DNA of 64,000 nucleotides from Neodiprion pinetum (GCF_021155775.2 NC_060234.1:31183026-31247025), one strand, 5' to 3'; counted from the stretch's first letter, positions 22,714 through 35,900 are shown. Program-made: numbers and translations. The notes: generated by a model from the letters alone, not told the origin.

Positions 22714-24320
22714 TTTCTTAACTAAATCGTCATATCAATGCGAAGAAACGGGCGAGCGTTGAACATTTCGACGGTGGTTGAAATCGAGAAGCAAGTTTTA
22801 TTTTATATTCAGGGCGTCCCTTCCCTCTTTAGATCGAGTTAAACCTCGGATCATTTTTACCGAAATTAAATCGAAAATTAAACTCGCATTAAAATGCGGT
22901 ACCGATTCGATGGCGCAGATTGCCGTCACCGAATAAGGGATGGGGGCGGGATACGGAAAAGAGCTTTGGGGTTTAACCGAAGGAATTCCTTGTTCATGCA
23001 AATCAGAGATTCGGCTCGGAGCGTAAAAGGCCTCGAACCAACCATCCGGCCAACGAGCGACCAAAGGAATGAACGAACGAACAGTTGGGTAATCAGGACG
23101 CGGTCAGGTGGAAATACTGAGAACCACTACCGGGAATAAGAGTTCAAAAGAGGCCGAAGTAAAAAGGGTGGATGGGGGAGGGAAAAGAATTATAAAAAAA
23201 ATAATAAAAAATAACAAAAAAAAAAAATGAAAAAAGTTCTCACGTACAATTACGTATAAATCAAGGAGGTTAATAAGTAAAAATGAAGAATAAAGGGTTA
23301 GGTTGGTACGAAGGGCGAGTGGGCGCTGAGCCGGTGCCGGTGGTTAAGGCTTCGGGGGTATTTTCAGGGAGACCCGGGGGTGGGTGTACTTACAAGGGGT
23401 CCGCACAGGTCCAATTTATGATTCATTTCGTTGAAACGGCTGCCACCGCCAGTGTAGCTTATATCGTTATTTTATCGATCTGAATAATTAATTTTAATAA
23501 CGAATTTCATCCCGGGCGAGGGAGTTAGCTGCCTCGGACGTTTGATGTAAGGCCGGTATTGTCGGATAAATTTTTAATCGAAAATGAAAGAAAGGCGCTT
23601 TGCAGAGCCATTCTGCTCTGACGTGTAACACCGGCTTTCTCAAAATCATTATTCTCTACATCTCCGTTGAGCACTGAACCAGGTGTGATTCCGAAATGCC
23701 GATCACTTTGCGACAAGATTCTCGGGCATAGTTGCGATTGATTCTCATAGGTACTTATTTTTTTTTTTTTAAACATGTATCTTTCTTCTTTCTTTCTTCA
23801 TCGAAAGGTGTACGCACAGAACGCGTGAGACGATGTTGTTGATTTTAATTTCAGAGTCGTATTTACACAAGTCTTATTGTTCACCGGTACACGGTTACGA
23901 TCGTTTGTGTCAATAATCCAGTACTTTGTCACTGTGGGAATGATTGAGAGGTAAAAGGCTGAGGTGCGTCGAATAGCGGTGAAATTTGCTGTCAGCGACT
24001 GGTGTGGCCCAGAATAAGAAATGTGCAAGCAACTTCGGGAGAACATTTAACGACCATACATGTATACGTGTACCGATCGTACATTTGCTTCATCGCAAAT
24101 ACGATCAATGGCGTAAAGCAAACAGCCGATTGAATATTTTAAAGAAGCATCGGACACATAATTTAGCGATTATTTGTCCAAGCAATTAACGATCAACGTA
24201 TGTGCGTTGAGCTGGTGTCGTTTTTGTACCGTATCTTCGATACGTCATAGAGATTTATGGACACTACGCAAATGGTAAATTGTAGGGAATGTTTCGATTC
24301 GTTTGGATCCACGGAGACGA
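22714..24320. other. Non-coding stretch
   Basis: Contains an octamer ATGCAAAT at 22996-23003, an A-rich low-complexity region at about 23190-23236, a 13-T run at 23758-23770 followed by CTTT units, and small unsupported frames on both strands. On the minus strand a good donor (GTAAGTAC near 23392) follows an acceptor-like site near 23480, but the interval is closed in the frames checked. Confidence 0.5.
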
Positions 24321-24668
24321 ATGGTGGGATACTTGATTATTCGAAATCGAGGGAATGTTGATGTGGCATCGTTATATCGGGTGGGACAAATAAAGACGGA
24401 GCTGCACGCATACACACCCGTGCGTGCAGCAAAGAGAAAAGTCTACAAGAAGGAAAACAAGTTAGTAAATTCGAACAGATTCCGAGGGAGTAAGTCGCAG
24501 GTAAAGCCAGAGATACCGTTCCCCATAAACGTATGCCGAACCTGCACTTGTGTAGGTACGTCGAAAGCGTTAACCGACCAAAAGTCGAAGGTAAAGAATT
24601 ACGCGATCGCACCTGTAACCGAAGATCAAAGCCATTTGATCTTTAATCTTTACCGACGAAAGGCGTGA
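24321..24668 (+). CDS. Candidate basic protein of 115 residues, unknown
   Basis: An ATG at 24321 opens 115 codons to TGA; the frame extends 18 nt upstream to a TTG without another ATG. The product is strongly basic with Lys/Arg clusters (AAKRKVYKKENK), a CRTCTC cluster around residue 74, and a C-terminal LIFNLYRRKA. The -3 base is C and +4 is G, a middling context. No domain or transposon motif is recognisable. A minus-strand frame of 91 codons overlaps it. Confidence 0.18.
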   Translation: MVGYLIIRNRGNVDVASLYRVGQIKTELHAYTPVRAAKRKVYKKENKLVNSNRFRGSKSQVKPEIPFPINVCRTCTCVGTSKALTDQKSKVKNYAIAPVTEDQSHLIFNLYRRKA

Positions 24669-25218
24669 CGGCGCCAATGTGTAAGTGGAAAGTTCTGTTC
24701 CTAGTAACACTTATTTATACACAGCTGAAATGGACGCGTATAATGGACATATACACGTCGAAGGGTGTGAACGAATCGTATGTTTCGATTACCAATTAGC
24801 ACCTCCGCCTCGAGGACGACGAAGATGCGAGTTGTGCTCCGGGCGTGAGCTTTAATCGACGTTTAATTCCATTGCGTTGCACCTCGACGACACTACAGAC
24901 GCGTCTCGATGGTCACCGACGCCAACTCGTACGTACAGCGTCTGCTGGAAGTCCGTCTCAAAGTAATTTCGCTAGAATAGCATCCACGAAGAGAGTAGCA
25001 GACCACCGTGCTTTCGAGCCACCTACTCACTGTACAGCCACGGTGAAATACAGTGGTACCAACCTCGTATTTACTGCGGTGTCAAAGCAGGGTGACAACC
25101 TGGTTACAAATTAGCGTCCTTCCCGCCTACCTTCACGTATAACGCCCTCCTCTCTCTGGTCTGAAGCACGCGTATCACGGCTATTCCATCCGTGTGTAGG
25201 GGCGAGAGAATCCACCTC

Positions 25219-25238
25219 GAGAACCGATATCGGTTCTC
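25219..25238. other. 20-bp perfect palindrome
   Basis: GAGAACCGATATCGGTTCTC reads identically on both strands with no spacer. By chance about 0.06 perfect 20-bp palindromes would be expected in 64 kb. It may be a dimeric protein site or a cruciform seed; function unknown. Confidence 0.95.
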
Positions 25239-26746
25239 AATTTCGATGTTTCTTACCGTCCATCCGGTTCTAACCAACGCCCCTGGTATTTGCCGACGAA
25301 GGAAATCCCACTCGTTTCATCTCCGACGTTCGATAGCCGATTTGTCGGTATGAAATATGCTCCTAGAAATCCGCCAGCCAAATGACGTCAAGAGGTGACT
25401 GACAAATCGTTCATAATCAACTATCGGTTTAACCGTCTACCGATAGAGGAATTTTTAATTAATGCAAATCGCTTCTTCATTGACAAACGTCCGGAGCCGC
25501 GTCGATAAATCTCTCCTCTTCGGGTTAATATGTCCCCGGTTGATCGGTGTGTGGAATTGTGCAACGATCGGATCGAGCATTGAAGAGAATACTTCGGCGG
25601 TTCCGAGTCTCTCGCACAAAACCTCAGGGGAGTTTCCCTCGCACCCTGGGTCAGCCGAACAAATGCAATTGAGCACCGCTTGGCACAAAGCACAACCGAT
25701 ATATCAGCGGTAGGTCAACAATGTGTACCCGGGCGGCAGCCAGCGTCTCGAGCTCAGGTTCGGTCTGAAGCTCAACGCTTGGGCCGGTTTCAGTGGTCTC
25801 AGTGATACTTCTCGACCTGGAGAAGTTGTGCTTCTTGCCACCGTAGATATATGCCGAGCCATACAAGATATATATTACTCCACGCCGCGCGGAGGCTTAC
25901 CGTCTTACGGATAAGGGGTGCTCCCCAACTCTGTACGTACCTTATCCTTCTCCTGTTCGAGGCAGCCTTCCGATGTCCTCGAAGAAAGTGCCGTTTGGAC
26001 CCGGGTTCGATCTTATTCTGGAAATAAAATATCGTGTATTGGCACCTTGTACTTGATTCGAATTTTTATTATTCCTTACGGCAGTTGATGCGGTTCAATG
26101 ACACTGTACAAATTTTATTTTCACTCGATGCAGGTACACCGAAGAAACGGTTTAAGAGCTCGACGAAGTTACGGTGCTTGTGAAACGTGTGTGAAGGCGT
26201 TTTAAACGAGTTGTGTCAGGTGACAAATTCGATTTCATCTTTTCTTAGATTGTTCGAACTTCAGGCACACTTCCGACTAACTGTAACTATGCTATGGATA
26301 AATCGACACAAGACACATTTTTTCTAATCCCAAATCAAGTCAATACACTCAGAGACAGTTGCGATTCAGTGGATTCTTTGGCAGAAAATAACACTGCAAA
26401 TTTTTTACCCCTTCATTTCTGTGTAAGGTATATGATTTCGTTTTTATGATGAAGTGAGGCTCGAGTTCCGTTATCATGGCATACGATGTTATACGTGATC
26501 GCTCAGCGATGAGCGCTTAATGTAAAAATTACCAACTGACATTAAGATCCGAAGATAACATTTTTAAATTAGAAATTTTTTTCTCAATAGCAAAGTTAAT
26601 TACACGAGTGACATCTGTAGTAGACGATGCTAATTACGTGCAGTAAATCAAAAATCCCCTGACGCGAATTCATTTGATTTTCTCCATTCGGCAGCGTATG
26701 AAACTGAATGCATTTTAGTCTTCTTTTTTCACTTCAATGTGTATAC

Positions 26747-26769
26747 ATGTATGTATGTATGTACGTATG
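26747..26769. repeat. (ATGT)n microsatellite
   Basis: Four exact ATGT units followed by two degenerate ones. Confidence 0.85.
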
Positions 26770-27876
26770 CGCATTTAACAACGAATAATTAACAGGTATT
26801 GAAATATTTTAATGACGACGTATTTAGCGCACGAGCGGCGCTTTCGTTATAATTATTAATGAATAGAGTTGCCAAGGCTGTTGCAACGATTTATAAAGCG
26901 TTAACTTTTATGCGAATGATCGATTTCACGCACCATACAAATTCATAAACAGCTCTTTTAAAATATAACTACGCTCTCGACGAGTACCTCAATAGCGGAG
27001 TAACAGGTTCAACTTCAAACGTTATACCTGATTCGTAGTTTCTGTACAAAGAAAAAGTTTCCACCGTTAAGGTATTCGTTATGAAAATTTTCCAGATTTA
27101 TCATAAGATCAATCGTACAACCTCGTCGGAATGATATTTCAATTCTGGCACGGCAAACTTCCAGTCCTGACACCGCAGCTGAGCTTTCAGGATAAATTAG
27201 ACATGTGTCCGAAGAATCGGTAAAAAGTATCCGATATCTCGAGTTAGCTTGTGAAGAAGAAAGCTACTTGTCTACATAAAAAGGGTTGAGTAAAAAATCG
27301 AGGTTCAAGTGTTTTCTTGCGTTAGTTAGCTACTCGACATTCATTCGCTGCACGGTTGCTTCGACGGTTATATTTCGAATCGTTCATTAATACAGACTGT
27401 GACTAACAGTACAAGTTTCGATGTGTCGCAGTGAGATATGACAGATTTTGAGTATAATTTTCTAACCGGAATTTATTCCCACAACAATATAAATTCTTTT
27501 ACCCACACAGTAAATAAACCAGCAAGTTACACCGCACGCGTTAGTTCTTGCGAAATAGTCGATGAATTCATCAAGTTTAACGATTATTATCATCGACTCC
27601 GTGAGCGATTCGCTTAGGAGATTTCTACCTACACCTTTACGATTTTTTATTTGATTACTGTTTTTTCATTCAATCTAGAATTCATTAATATTTTGTAAAG
27701 CCTACGATGTAACGGGCGCCAGTATACTGTATATTTATTTTCGTAGAAACGAATCCAATCAATCTTTTCAATCGTAAAATTATAGTCCCTGAATATACAT
27801 ATACGGACTGTAGTAAAGTGAAATGATTTTCGGTCAAACTGTAGTAACATTGGCCAATAAAAATTGAGCAAAAATA

Positions 27877-27906
27877 CAGAGAGAGAGAGACAGAGAGAGA
27901 GAGAGA
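27877..27906. repeat. (GA)n microsatellite
   Basis: GA repeat with a single CA interruption. The minus-strand frames crossing it read as Ser-Leu repeats and are artefacts. Confidence 0.93.
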
Positions 27907-30900
27907 CTGCACTCGGATCAACAAGTCGACAGACTCGGTCTACTAAACCCATGAAAATATCCCCCTGGCCCCGCAGAGAGCTTCGAGAATTACTCTTGCG
28001 CGTACGGCGATAGGTGGACGTAGTGATGGAGGGGGGCGGGGTGGGGGAATATCGAGAGGGCTTTCTGTCTTGATATAGACCACCATGAGAGAACGGGGCC
28101 CAGACCAGTAGGCCTTAAATCGTCTTCGCGGCGGGGGGTGTCAGGCCCCCTCGGTACCACCTAAAATATCCCAGATCCCGATCAGGCGCGACCCATGCGT
28201 CGTGCTCCACGTGGTGGGTGACTCCCGCGCCTGCTTCGGCTCCAGCCATGCCATCCAGCTTCTCGGCTCCGACACTCGAGGATACGTATTTAAGCCCTTG
28301 AGGGACCGCTTTGAATGGTTGGGTGGATAAATTGCGATTGAATTCAAGCCTTCCGGCTACTCGACGAGGACATTATGACCTTGGTTTGACAAACAGGGAA
28401 ATTATAGATTCAGTCGCGGTGCTGTACGGGTAATTATTGGCTGAATAACTTCAGGTTCTCGGACGACGAGAAATATTTATGATGTCAAACTATTACCTTC
28501 AGGATTTTTGAAACCTGTTTCAATCGTTTGACTACAATATGTACAGACGTAAGAACGATCGAATCATGTAGCCTCTCGGCAGAGTGACTAGTCAGTTTGT
28601 GTAAACTGAATTGCACCTCACAGAACCTAAGAACTCGTTCACATTACGTTCATTTTATGGATAAATTAACATTTTTGTAAAATAATCAGAGCATGACCTA
28701 ACCTGTATTTTACCATCAGTTTTTTTAAGTCAAACCCATACCGGTTCAGGACGAACCAAGGCTAAACGGTGAATTACGATCAATTTATTTTCTAAGTAAG
28801 TAGGTTATATTTCTGGGCAGACTTATCAAACACACATGTCTACATATATGCATACATATCTGCATAATTTATCTATTATTTCTCATATCACAGGATAATC
28901 AGGCCCCTATTTGAATAGACAAAATTAATTCGTCATCCTGATTTTATCCAAGTTTTAACATGTATAATATTTGGAAGGTATTTTGAGTGGCGATGGGTCC
29001 GTAGTTCAGATCTACCCAGCGTCCAGATATTTATGGGGACCGAAGTCAAATTAGTGGCGCACTGCGCGTACCTTTTGATTAAGTATCTGTTAACTAAAGG
29101 TAATACTTAATAAAGTAACATTGATTTAGTGCGCGGGCATCGGTCGTTCGTTTTCCCATTCAAAATAAAATGAGATATTTATGGTTTATGGCGATGCTCC
29201 GATGGGATATATACTCACCATACACCCTTACCACATATAGTTATGTATTGTACGGGTGGTATGTACCGTTTTTTTATGTTATTTTTTTATTCGTCTATTT
29301 GTTTGCCGGGACCAGGAGGGTTCAGTTCCAGTTGGGTTTCGGCTTGTATTTCGCTGAGATATTTATGTGTGTCTCCATCGCATCGCCACTGCTTCGCCCC
29401 GCCATCAATAACACCTCTGGCTGATACCAAATACCTTCATATACGCTCACCTCCGGATTCGAATAAATATCTGATTGCAATTTGTTCTCATTTGCATCCG
29501 CGTAATTCTTCTGACCAGGCCTGCGTGTTGACTTTACTACAGTCTCGCGGAGATGCGAAATACTTCGCGAGCTGAAGCTTGGTTTGTATTCGATACTTGT
29601 CTCGCACGATATTTTCACAGGTAAATGTCAGGAGCGAACATTTTTCCGAATTTCTTCCAGGAACAAATATTCGTTTTCTACTCTGTAAAGCATAATAAGT
29701 TATTTGAAACACGCTTCGTACGAATGAACTATTCGTCGCAAAGGAAACTTCTACGGAACAATAAATACATACATAGATATATGAATCATAAAATTCAAAT
29801 ATTTATACTTTTATGACCGATTTGATGATCTTGAATTTCTGTACCTAATGCTAATTCCACTTAGAAATCAATCTCACCAGCTCTAAAAAATTATGCGATA
29901 GGAAAAAGTGACAATCAATTCATTTCAGCTTTTATAGTGCTGCTAAACTATCATGAATTTATTTTAAGTTTCAATCATTCTATCGTGGGATTCGGATTAT
30001 ATTTGAATACGAACTGTTCTCAATGATGAAGTTGATTTGAAAGGACGAAATAATTTTTGCAAGTGTAACGAAATGAAGAACGTCAATGTCGACGCAACAT
30101 TGTTTTTTATTCGGCTACCTTTCAATCGCTTCGTACAAATGATGTCAAGATGGGCAGTGAATAGAGGTGTGCTGCGTCGGTGACAAAAGTTTCCACGCAC
30201 TCATTCGATTCGGATAAACTTAAGCCGCAGGTATACCTCATAGGATGGAAGCCGACTCGATGCGGCGCGTGGATTCGTACAGAGGTGAGAGGTGTGATGA
30301 AGGTATTTTTCTTTTTCGTCCATTTCCTTCTGTTTTCTTTCTTTAAACTACACTACCCTTGACAAATAGGCCCACCAAGGTGCATTCGGAGTAAACAAAT
30401 TGCTCGGCGCTTGGGCGTTAGAATCAAGATTATGACAGCCGCGGGTATAAATTTGAAATTTAAGAGAATTCCCGAGTTCTCTGAGCCGACCATCGCGGAC
30501 CATCGCACCGCGACCCGGTCTTTTCCATTTGATATAAATCTCGGTGATATGCGGGTTCGCCCAAAAATTCCCGCCTAATCTTGAAATCAAACAGCCAAGC
30601 CGAACATAAAAATGTTTTATTGTTGGGGACAAAGCGCAGCTGAGCGGTAACCGCTCTCCCTTTACTCGACTCCTAAGATGCATTGCTGCTACCTTTCGAG
30701 GGAGATCTGTTAGGTTCTCTTCCCTGTCGGACGGTGAATCCCTTAACCTACCCATCGGCGGGAGTTGACAAGCCGCTCAACCTGCGAAGCTCTTCCTAAT
30801 GTCCGTCGATCCTCGGGGATGCCGGAGTATAGATGAAAGGCGGAGGGTGTCTTGGAAAGTTGTCAGCGTGGCGCAGAGCGCGATGCTTGCGCTCACTGCC

Positions 30901-31273
30901 GGAAACAATCAACTCGTCACCGGAAGATGACTCCGGGGTCCTTCGCCTCCCTAATTCCGCGTGTGTCAGGTTGCCCGAAGTTGGACGGCTTTGACCCTGC
31001 GGAGTAACAAAAGGTGGGGGCGGCCAGCCACGGAATTCAACAGAGGTGGACGTCAAAAGACAAAAGGCAAAGTAATCATAGTTTCAAATTATTATAACAA
31101 CCGTTGCGACAATCTCGTGACAAGTAACCTGCCGCGGGGATAATTCTCAATCTTCAAAAGATCATTTAATTACCAACAGTTGAACGTTCTTGTGACGAGA
31201 CATGGGTAAACAGAAAATTTTACGCACTCACTGCGCCTGGACCTGAAGCCTCAGAGTAGGAGAGAAAGAGAGC

Positions 31274-31303
31274 TATATGTATATATATATATATATATAT
31301 ATA
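31274..31303. repeat. (TA)n microsatellite
   Basis: About 30 nt of alternating TA with one TG interruption near its start. Confidence 0.93.
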
Positions 31304-31887
31304 AGGAATCTGAAAAATTTTCTGAGAGAGCAAATCAGACCAAGGTGGAACTTGTAGGTGACCATGTTACACTGTAGGCATCGAGATCTGATTTCAGTCG
31401 ATCTATCACTGGTCTTGAATGTTAATCTTGATCCTAATTAAAGAGTAGTAATGTGTTACGGTTAAGAGGCTCACTGGCTTTAATCCAGGATTTTTTCCTC
31501 TTATTCAAATGCATCCTAGAACTATGTGAGATGTGACAGGACTTCGATTAACCCTGAAGCCCGAGGGGTAATTTGAGATACTTGACTTCAGCTTCTTCAT
31601 CCTTGAGCAAGAACAGAGCTTCCGAGAATTTTGTCCGAAGCTCGTCACATTATGATTGGCTCGTGAGAAGTAGAAAAATCAAAGGTTGAGAAGGTTTATA
31701 CCGAATAAAAAATAAAGAAGAAAGGTAATAAATTAATAAGAATGAACTCGATTTGAATCGAAGGTGAGTTGCAGACCAGAGTTAATGCAAGAGAAGATAA
31801 GGAAAGGGCAGTCGATGATATTGGATAAAACAGGTGAACCCGAAAGGCTGATCAAAGTGGACTGAGTTTTGACATTGGTAATTAATT

Positions 31888-31960
31888 TCAGAGTAACGTG
31901 ACTGGCTTCGGATGGGCTGCATTTTCCTCGAGGACATTCATCGGCTCTTGAATTACAAAC
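31888..31960 (-). CDS. Candidate terminal exon, minus strand
   Basis: On the minus strand an acceptor-like site (GAGATCACTGCAG) is followed by an open reading FVIQEPMNVLEENAAHPKP that ends in TGA at 31888-31890. It forms the tail of a 97-codon minus-strand frame (31888-32181). On the plus strand the same place carries a good acceptor (AATTAATTTCAG, ending 31891) with its own short open tail, so strand cannot be decided. A plus-strand donor at 31763 would give an intron of about 129 nt, but the sequence before it has in-frame stops. Confidence 0.14.
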
Positions 31961-32080
31961 TGCAGTGATCTCGAAATTAGCTGTAGCCCTGGTCCCCGCC
32001 TCTTTCCATCACCCTTGAGATAACAATCCTTTGAGGCTTTGAGGTGGCGTGGGCAGCCACGGACAATCACACGTACATGA

Positions 32081-32809
32081 AAACACAGACCCAAGGAGCG
32101 AAGGCCACGGGCATTCCCTTTAGTGGCGAAGCGCGAGCGCGGGTTTTGTTCACGTGTTGGTGAGACTGGATGGTGGAACACAAATCAATTAGTGGGAGGC
32201 CTCCGGCACTGTTCTACAGAACTACCCTTCGCGCTCCTGTCGAGCAGGCTAGTGTACCCGGTAGCCACAAGGAATACAGATTGTGTTTCAATCTATGGGC
32301 TAACGAGTGTTTGGTGTTTACTGAACCGCGACCAAGCCGTAAGCTTTGCCGCGTTGCTGACTGCCGCTGCTGCCCGGTGATTGTTCGCGGATTGTTGTTG
32401 CCAAAAGGCCAACTTCAATTTATGCCACGATTACGGAGTGTCCAACCCAACTTTGGTAAGTTACGCCACGGTTCTTGCGCTGATCTCAACGGATTCGGTG
32501 CTTGGAATGAGTTCGAGTATTGCGATCCATTTAGTTCGTATCGACCGGACAAAATTTTGTGAACTTCTTCAGCTATCCAAGTATAATCGTGTAATAAATT
32601 TTTCGCCGAAGAGAAAGTCGATCTTCCAATTAGTGCTCCGACAAAAATCAAATTTCTCACAACACGAATGCTTAGCCTTAGTGGCTTTTATACCATTAGA
32701 AATCATGAAACTTTCCTTCTTGACAGAAAATGTATCCATTGACCTTTGGAAATTCAAATATCCAATCTCTAGATTGGATCTCGTTGTTTGCATAAGTTAT
32801 ATCTTCTGA
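32081..32809 (+). pseudogene. Long plus-strand frame interrupted by one TGA
   Basis: One reading frame is open for 99 codons (32081-32377), has TGA at 32378-32380, then stays open for another 142 codons to a stop at 32807, in ordinary or AT-rich DNA. The second part contains several hydrophobic stretches (SYATVLALISTDSVLGMSSS; HECLALVAFIPLE; LDLVVCISYIF) that could suggest a membrane protein. A consensus donor (GTAAGT at 32456) lies inside, and another frame (32170-32562) is also open over 130 codons, so the region is stop-poor in general. Options are a decayed gene copy, exons in different frames, or chance. I name no family. Confidence 0.15.
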
Positions 32810-32815
32810 TCGCAG

Positions 32816-32946
32816 CCAGCACTGTCAATTTACTAACCCGTGGGTGTTGGGATTTGAAATCGAACGACTCTCGATAGATGCGTCTTCCCTGCCTTTACCA
32901 GACAATCAACGGGATCAACGTGCCGACGATTTCTCGAGGCATACTG
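32816..32946 (+). CDS. Candidate internal exon, unknown product
   Basis: A strong acceptor (TATATCTTCTGATCGCAG, ending 32815) and a consensus donor (CTG before GTGAGT at 32947) bound 131 nt. One frame is fully open: one base completes a split codon, 43 codons follow (QHCQFTNPWVLGFEIERLSI, then a Pro/Asp/Arg-rich tail) and one base remains. The two other frames contain stops. It does not join in frame to the donor at 32456 using the 130-codon frame there, so any upstream partner is unidentified. Confidence 0.22.
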
Positions 32947-35900
32947 GTGAGTCCGATGCGTGCAAAGACCCGGGATCATATCATATCATAAATAAACACT
33001 TTATTCCGCTATGTTACCAGCCCATTAACAGTTGTCACGCGTTACAAGCCGTATTTACTGAATAGCCTCGCGACGAACGGCGTTGTAAATTGGACATTGA
33101 AACTGTTTATGACTTTTATATTATACGCACCTTATACTTATTACGTTTCTTATATAGAGATGAGAAATATTCCAGATGACTCACGCACTTAAGGCAGCCA
33201 AGAAAAATCCAATAGTCGAAAATGGATGCACAAAGCAATCACGTCCTCGAATTTCAGTGAAAACTTTATTGGACCACGAAAAAAGATTTCGAATTATCTC
33301 GGGTGCAATGAAAGCTTGAATTTGTTGCAGAGCTGACGTTGGGGAAATGCGATTCAAGAAGGTATCAACTGCGTAGGCGTATGAATTGGGTGTAATTGTA
33401 TATTCATAAATAATGAACAATCAAAGGTAAAACGTGTCCGGACTAAACCAACTGAATTGACAAACGTCATTTCGGCAGAATTTACCGTCCTCGTGCAGCG
33501 ATGAAAAATAATTGCCGCCTGTACCGAAGGACGAAAATTTTCGCAAGATACAACGACGTCGCGAATCAACCGGCGAGGATTGGTCGTTAGCGAAAACTTT
33601 CCAGGATACACTTACAAAACCGGAGACATAACTACACGGACGAAATCGTAGTGGTGTTATACGTACGGTGCGAGGCCGCGCAGTATGGCTGCGGTGTATC
33701 GACTCACCTCGTATAAAGAGACTCCGTCTCTATTACCGTAAGATAAATAAAATCATCTATATATGAGTGTTTATGCCGATAGTTATGGAGATAATGGCCT
33801 CTTCCTCGTGCTCTCGGTTCCCCTAGACTCACGCCACCGCCCCCGCTACGACTTCTTATGGGGGCATTCTTTATCCGATCTTACGAGACGGTTCAGCGGT
33901 TGAGAGGCAACACGCGAACCGAGCCTCATATACGCACGAGCCGGTACGATCTGCTGACAAAATATTTGCACCGTCCTGCACTGACTGACTGCGGGATACG
34001 GTTTAGGAATGAAATACTTTGCCCGTGAGGCGATCAAGTGAGGAGGCCGCAAAGAGTTTCGAGGTAAAGGAGAAATTGTCCCCGTGTCGAGGCACGGGGG
34101 AAAAATATTTGACAGTCCGAGGCGGCCTTCGTCCGATGAAGATATACCAACAATTCTAATAAATTCTCGTTAAAAGCCCGGGAGAGTCGGGGATTGCGTG
34201 AGATTTTTTGGCCGGCGAACGCGTGTCACCAGATTCGGTTTGTTTACGGCCACAGTTGGCCCTTGTTCCGCACTGACACGGTTGCACAATTTGCCACCTT
34301 CATTTTTGCCAAATTGTTGTAACCAGAGGGGGCGAACTAGGCCTACCGCTAATATTTTCTGATTTGCCAGGTTGCGAACCCCGCGCAGATATTTGTCAAC
34401 AGCGATAATCACAGTTTACGTCGCCGTAATTTGAAACGGAACAGAAATGAAATCTACGCTGGCGCAAGGGTGGAGTTTCTTGCGAGCGAGAGCCGGTTAC
34501 GTGGCCTCGGTGGAACGGGAAAAACTGTCAGCCCCGTCAACAGCCTCGCGACATCCCCGGGAAAACGAGTTCTACCCCAACGCGTGAATGGCCGGCGTCC
34601 TTTGACGTGCTGCGGGAGGGTTGAGGCTGCATCGACGCACTCCAGATAACGGCAATCAAACTCAACCCCGCGTCTATCGAGTCCCATTTGAAGAGGCATC
34701 GTTTCCGAGGGGCTACGGAGGCCGTTGTATCTCGGCACTATTAACACGGACTATACCGGAACTAGCCGGAACACGTATCCGGTTCTCAACGCCCCTCCAC
34801 CCTCGCTAAAATGCCACCCTCGTTCCGCAACCCCCGCCCTCCACCCCGCACGACGCCCTCGAGTGGTCGATGCTTTTTCTACCGAGCAATTTATCAACGC
34901 TTTCTTGATGTTTTTCTATCCGTCAAAGTGTATCGCGGCAAATGGAAGAGCGGCTGGATTTCGGCGAGAAGACAGACCAGCGAGCCGTAAGGGTGTCGTG
35001 ACGCCTCCTTGGATTCTCTTCGTTGGCATTTTCGGTTCTGCGAGTATAACGGAATACCGGGGGGTAGCTGCGATTGTCTCATTGTGGATTCGATTTCGCC
35101 TCTTCCGTTTGCGGGAATCCAGATTTTTCGGGATCTCCCGGCATCTCGGGGGCGGGATAATAGAACTCGAGGGATTCGAATGAAGCGGAACTCGGCGACA
35201 AACAAGTTCGCGATACCGAGAGCTGCGCCCCGTAGCAGAAATCGGGTAGAGATCGGCCATTAATTTTCTTTCGGGAGAAAAACCCAGCGTAGCTAATGGG
35301 GGCCACGGTCTAATGCCTCCTGCTGTGTCCTCCGATGCGGCGACGACTCTTTCCCCCCGTGATCCCCCTACTATTACTCCACTCCTACTAATGGCCACTC
35401 TTTGATGACAAATATCGGGCGAAAGAAAATATATAAATTATTTCAAGGAAGGTTTTTCTTTTTTGTTGCCTCAGCTCCTAAGAAAATACTTTAGGATCCT
35501 CGAGTTCGTGCAGCGAGACTGAAAACACGAATCAAAGATTTCTGTATATTCGTCCCGATCTCACTCTCTTATTATTATTCGGAGCAACTGACCGTGGCTT
35601 CGCATCTATACGAAATTGTTTCGAACGAAGTGTTCGAGATGCAGTTGGGAACCACGTAGTGGCACGTGACTAAGAGGATGTAGCAATTATCTCGACTCGC
35701 TCGTTCGTCTTCTTTTTCCTCTTCCTTCTCATCATCCTCGTCGTCCTCGTCGTCGCCGCCGCAGCCATCACGAACCGCCTTTGTAACGCAACAATTAACT
35801 TGGTCCGGTGATATCAAAAATTGCCTTTCCTCGAATCGAAGGGATCCGGAGCAGGGCGGCGGCCCGTCCTCAAAGCAGATGCCTATAAATTAAGGTCAAA

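Larger units (their letters stand above)
24669..31887. other. AT-rich gene desert
   Basis: Over 7 kb, mostly AT-rich, with few frames above 60 codons, none supported. It contains a 20-bp perfect palindrome (25219-25238), an octamer match (25462-25469), a GTAT repeat (26747-26769), a GA repeat (27877-27906), a G-rich run (28031-28047) and a TA repeat (31274-31303). A homeodomain-site-rich patch lies near 26790-26940. A frame at 29660-29818 follows a good acceptor but is simply AT-rich and Lys/Asn/Ile-heavy. Confidence 0.5.

Noticed and set aside
29660..29818. AT-rich frame behind a good acceptor (TTTCTTCCAG)
   Set aside because: Composition is that of AT-rich DNA (Lys, Asn, Ile, Tyr) and the nearest donor is only 40 nt upstream, too close for an intron.
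34431..35398. Several frames of 100-160 codons
   Set aside because: They overlap on both strands in CpG-rich DNA, none with recognisable domains or splice support.
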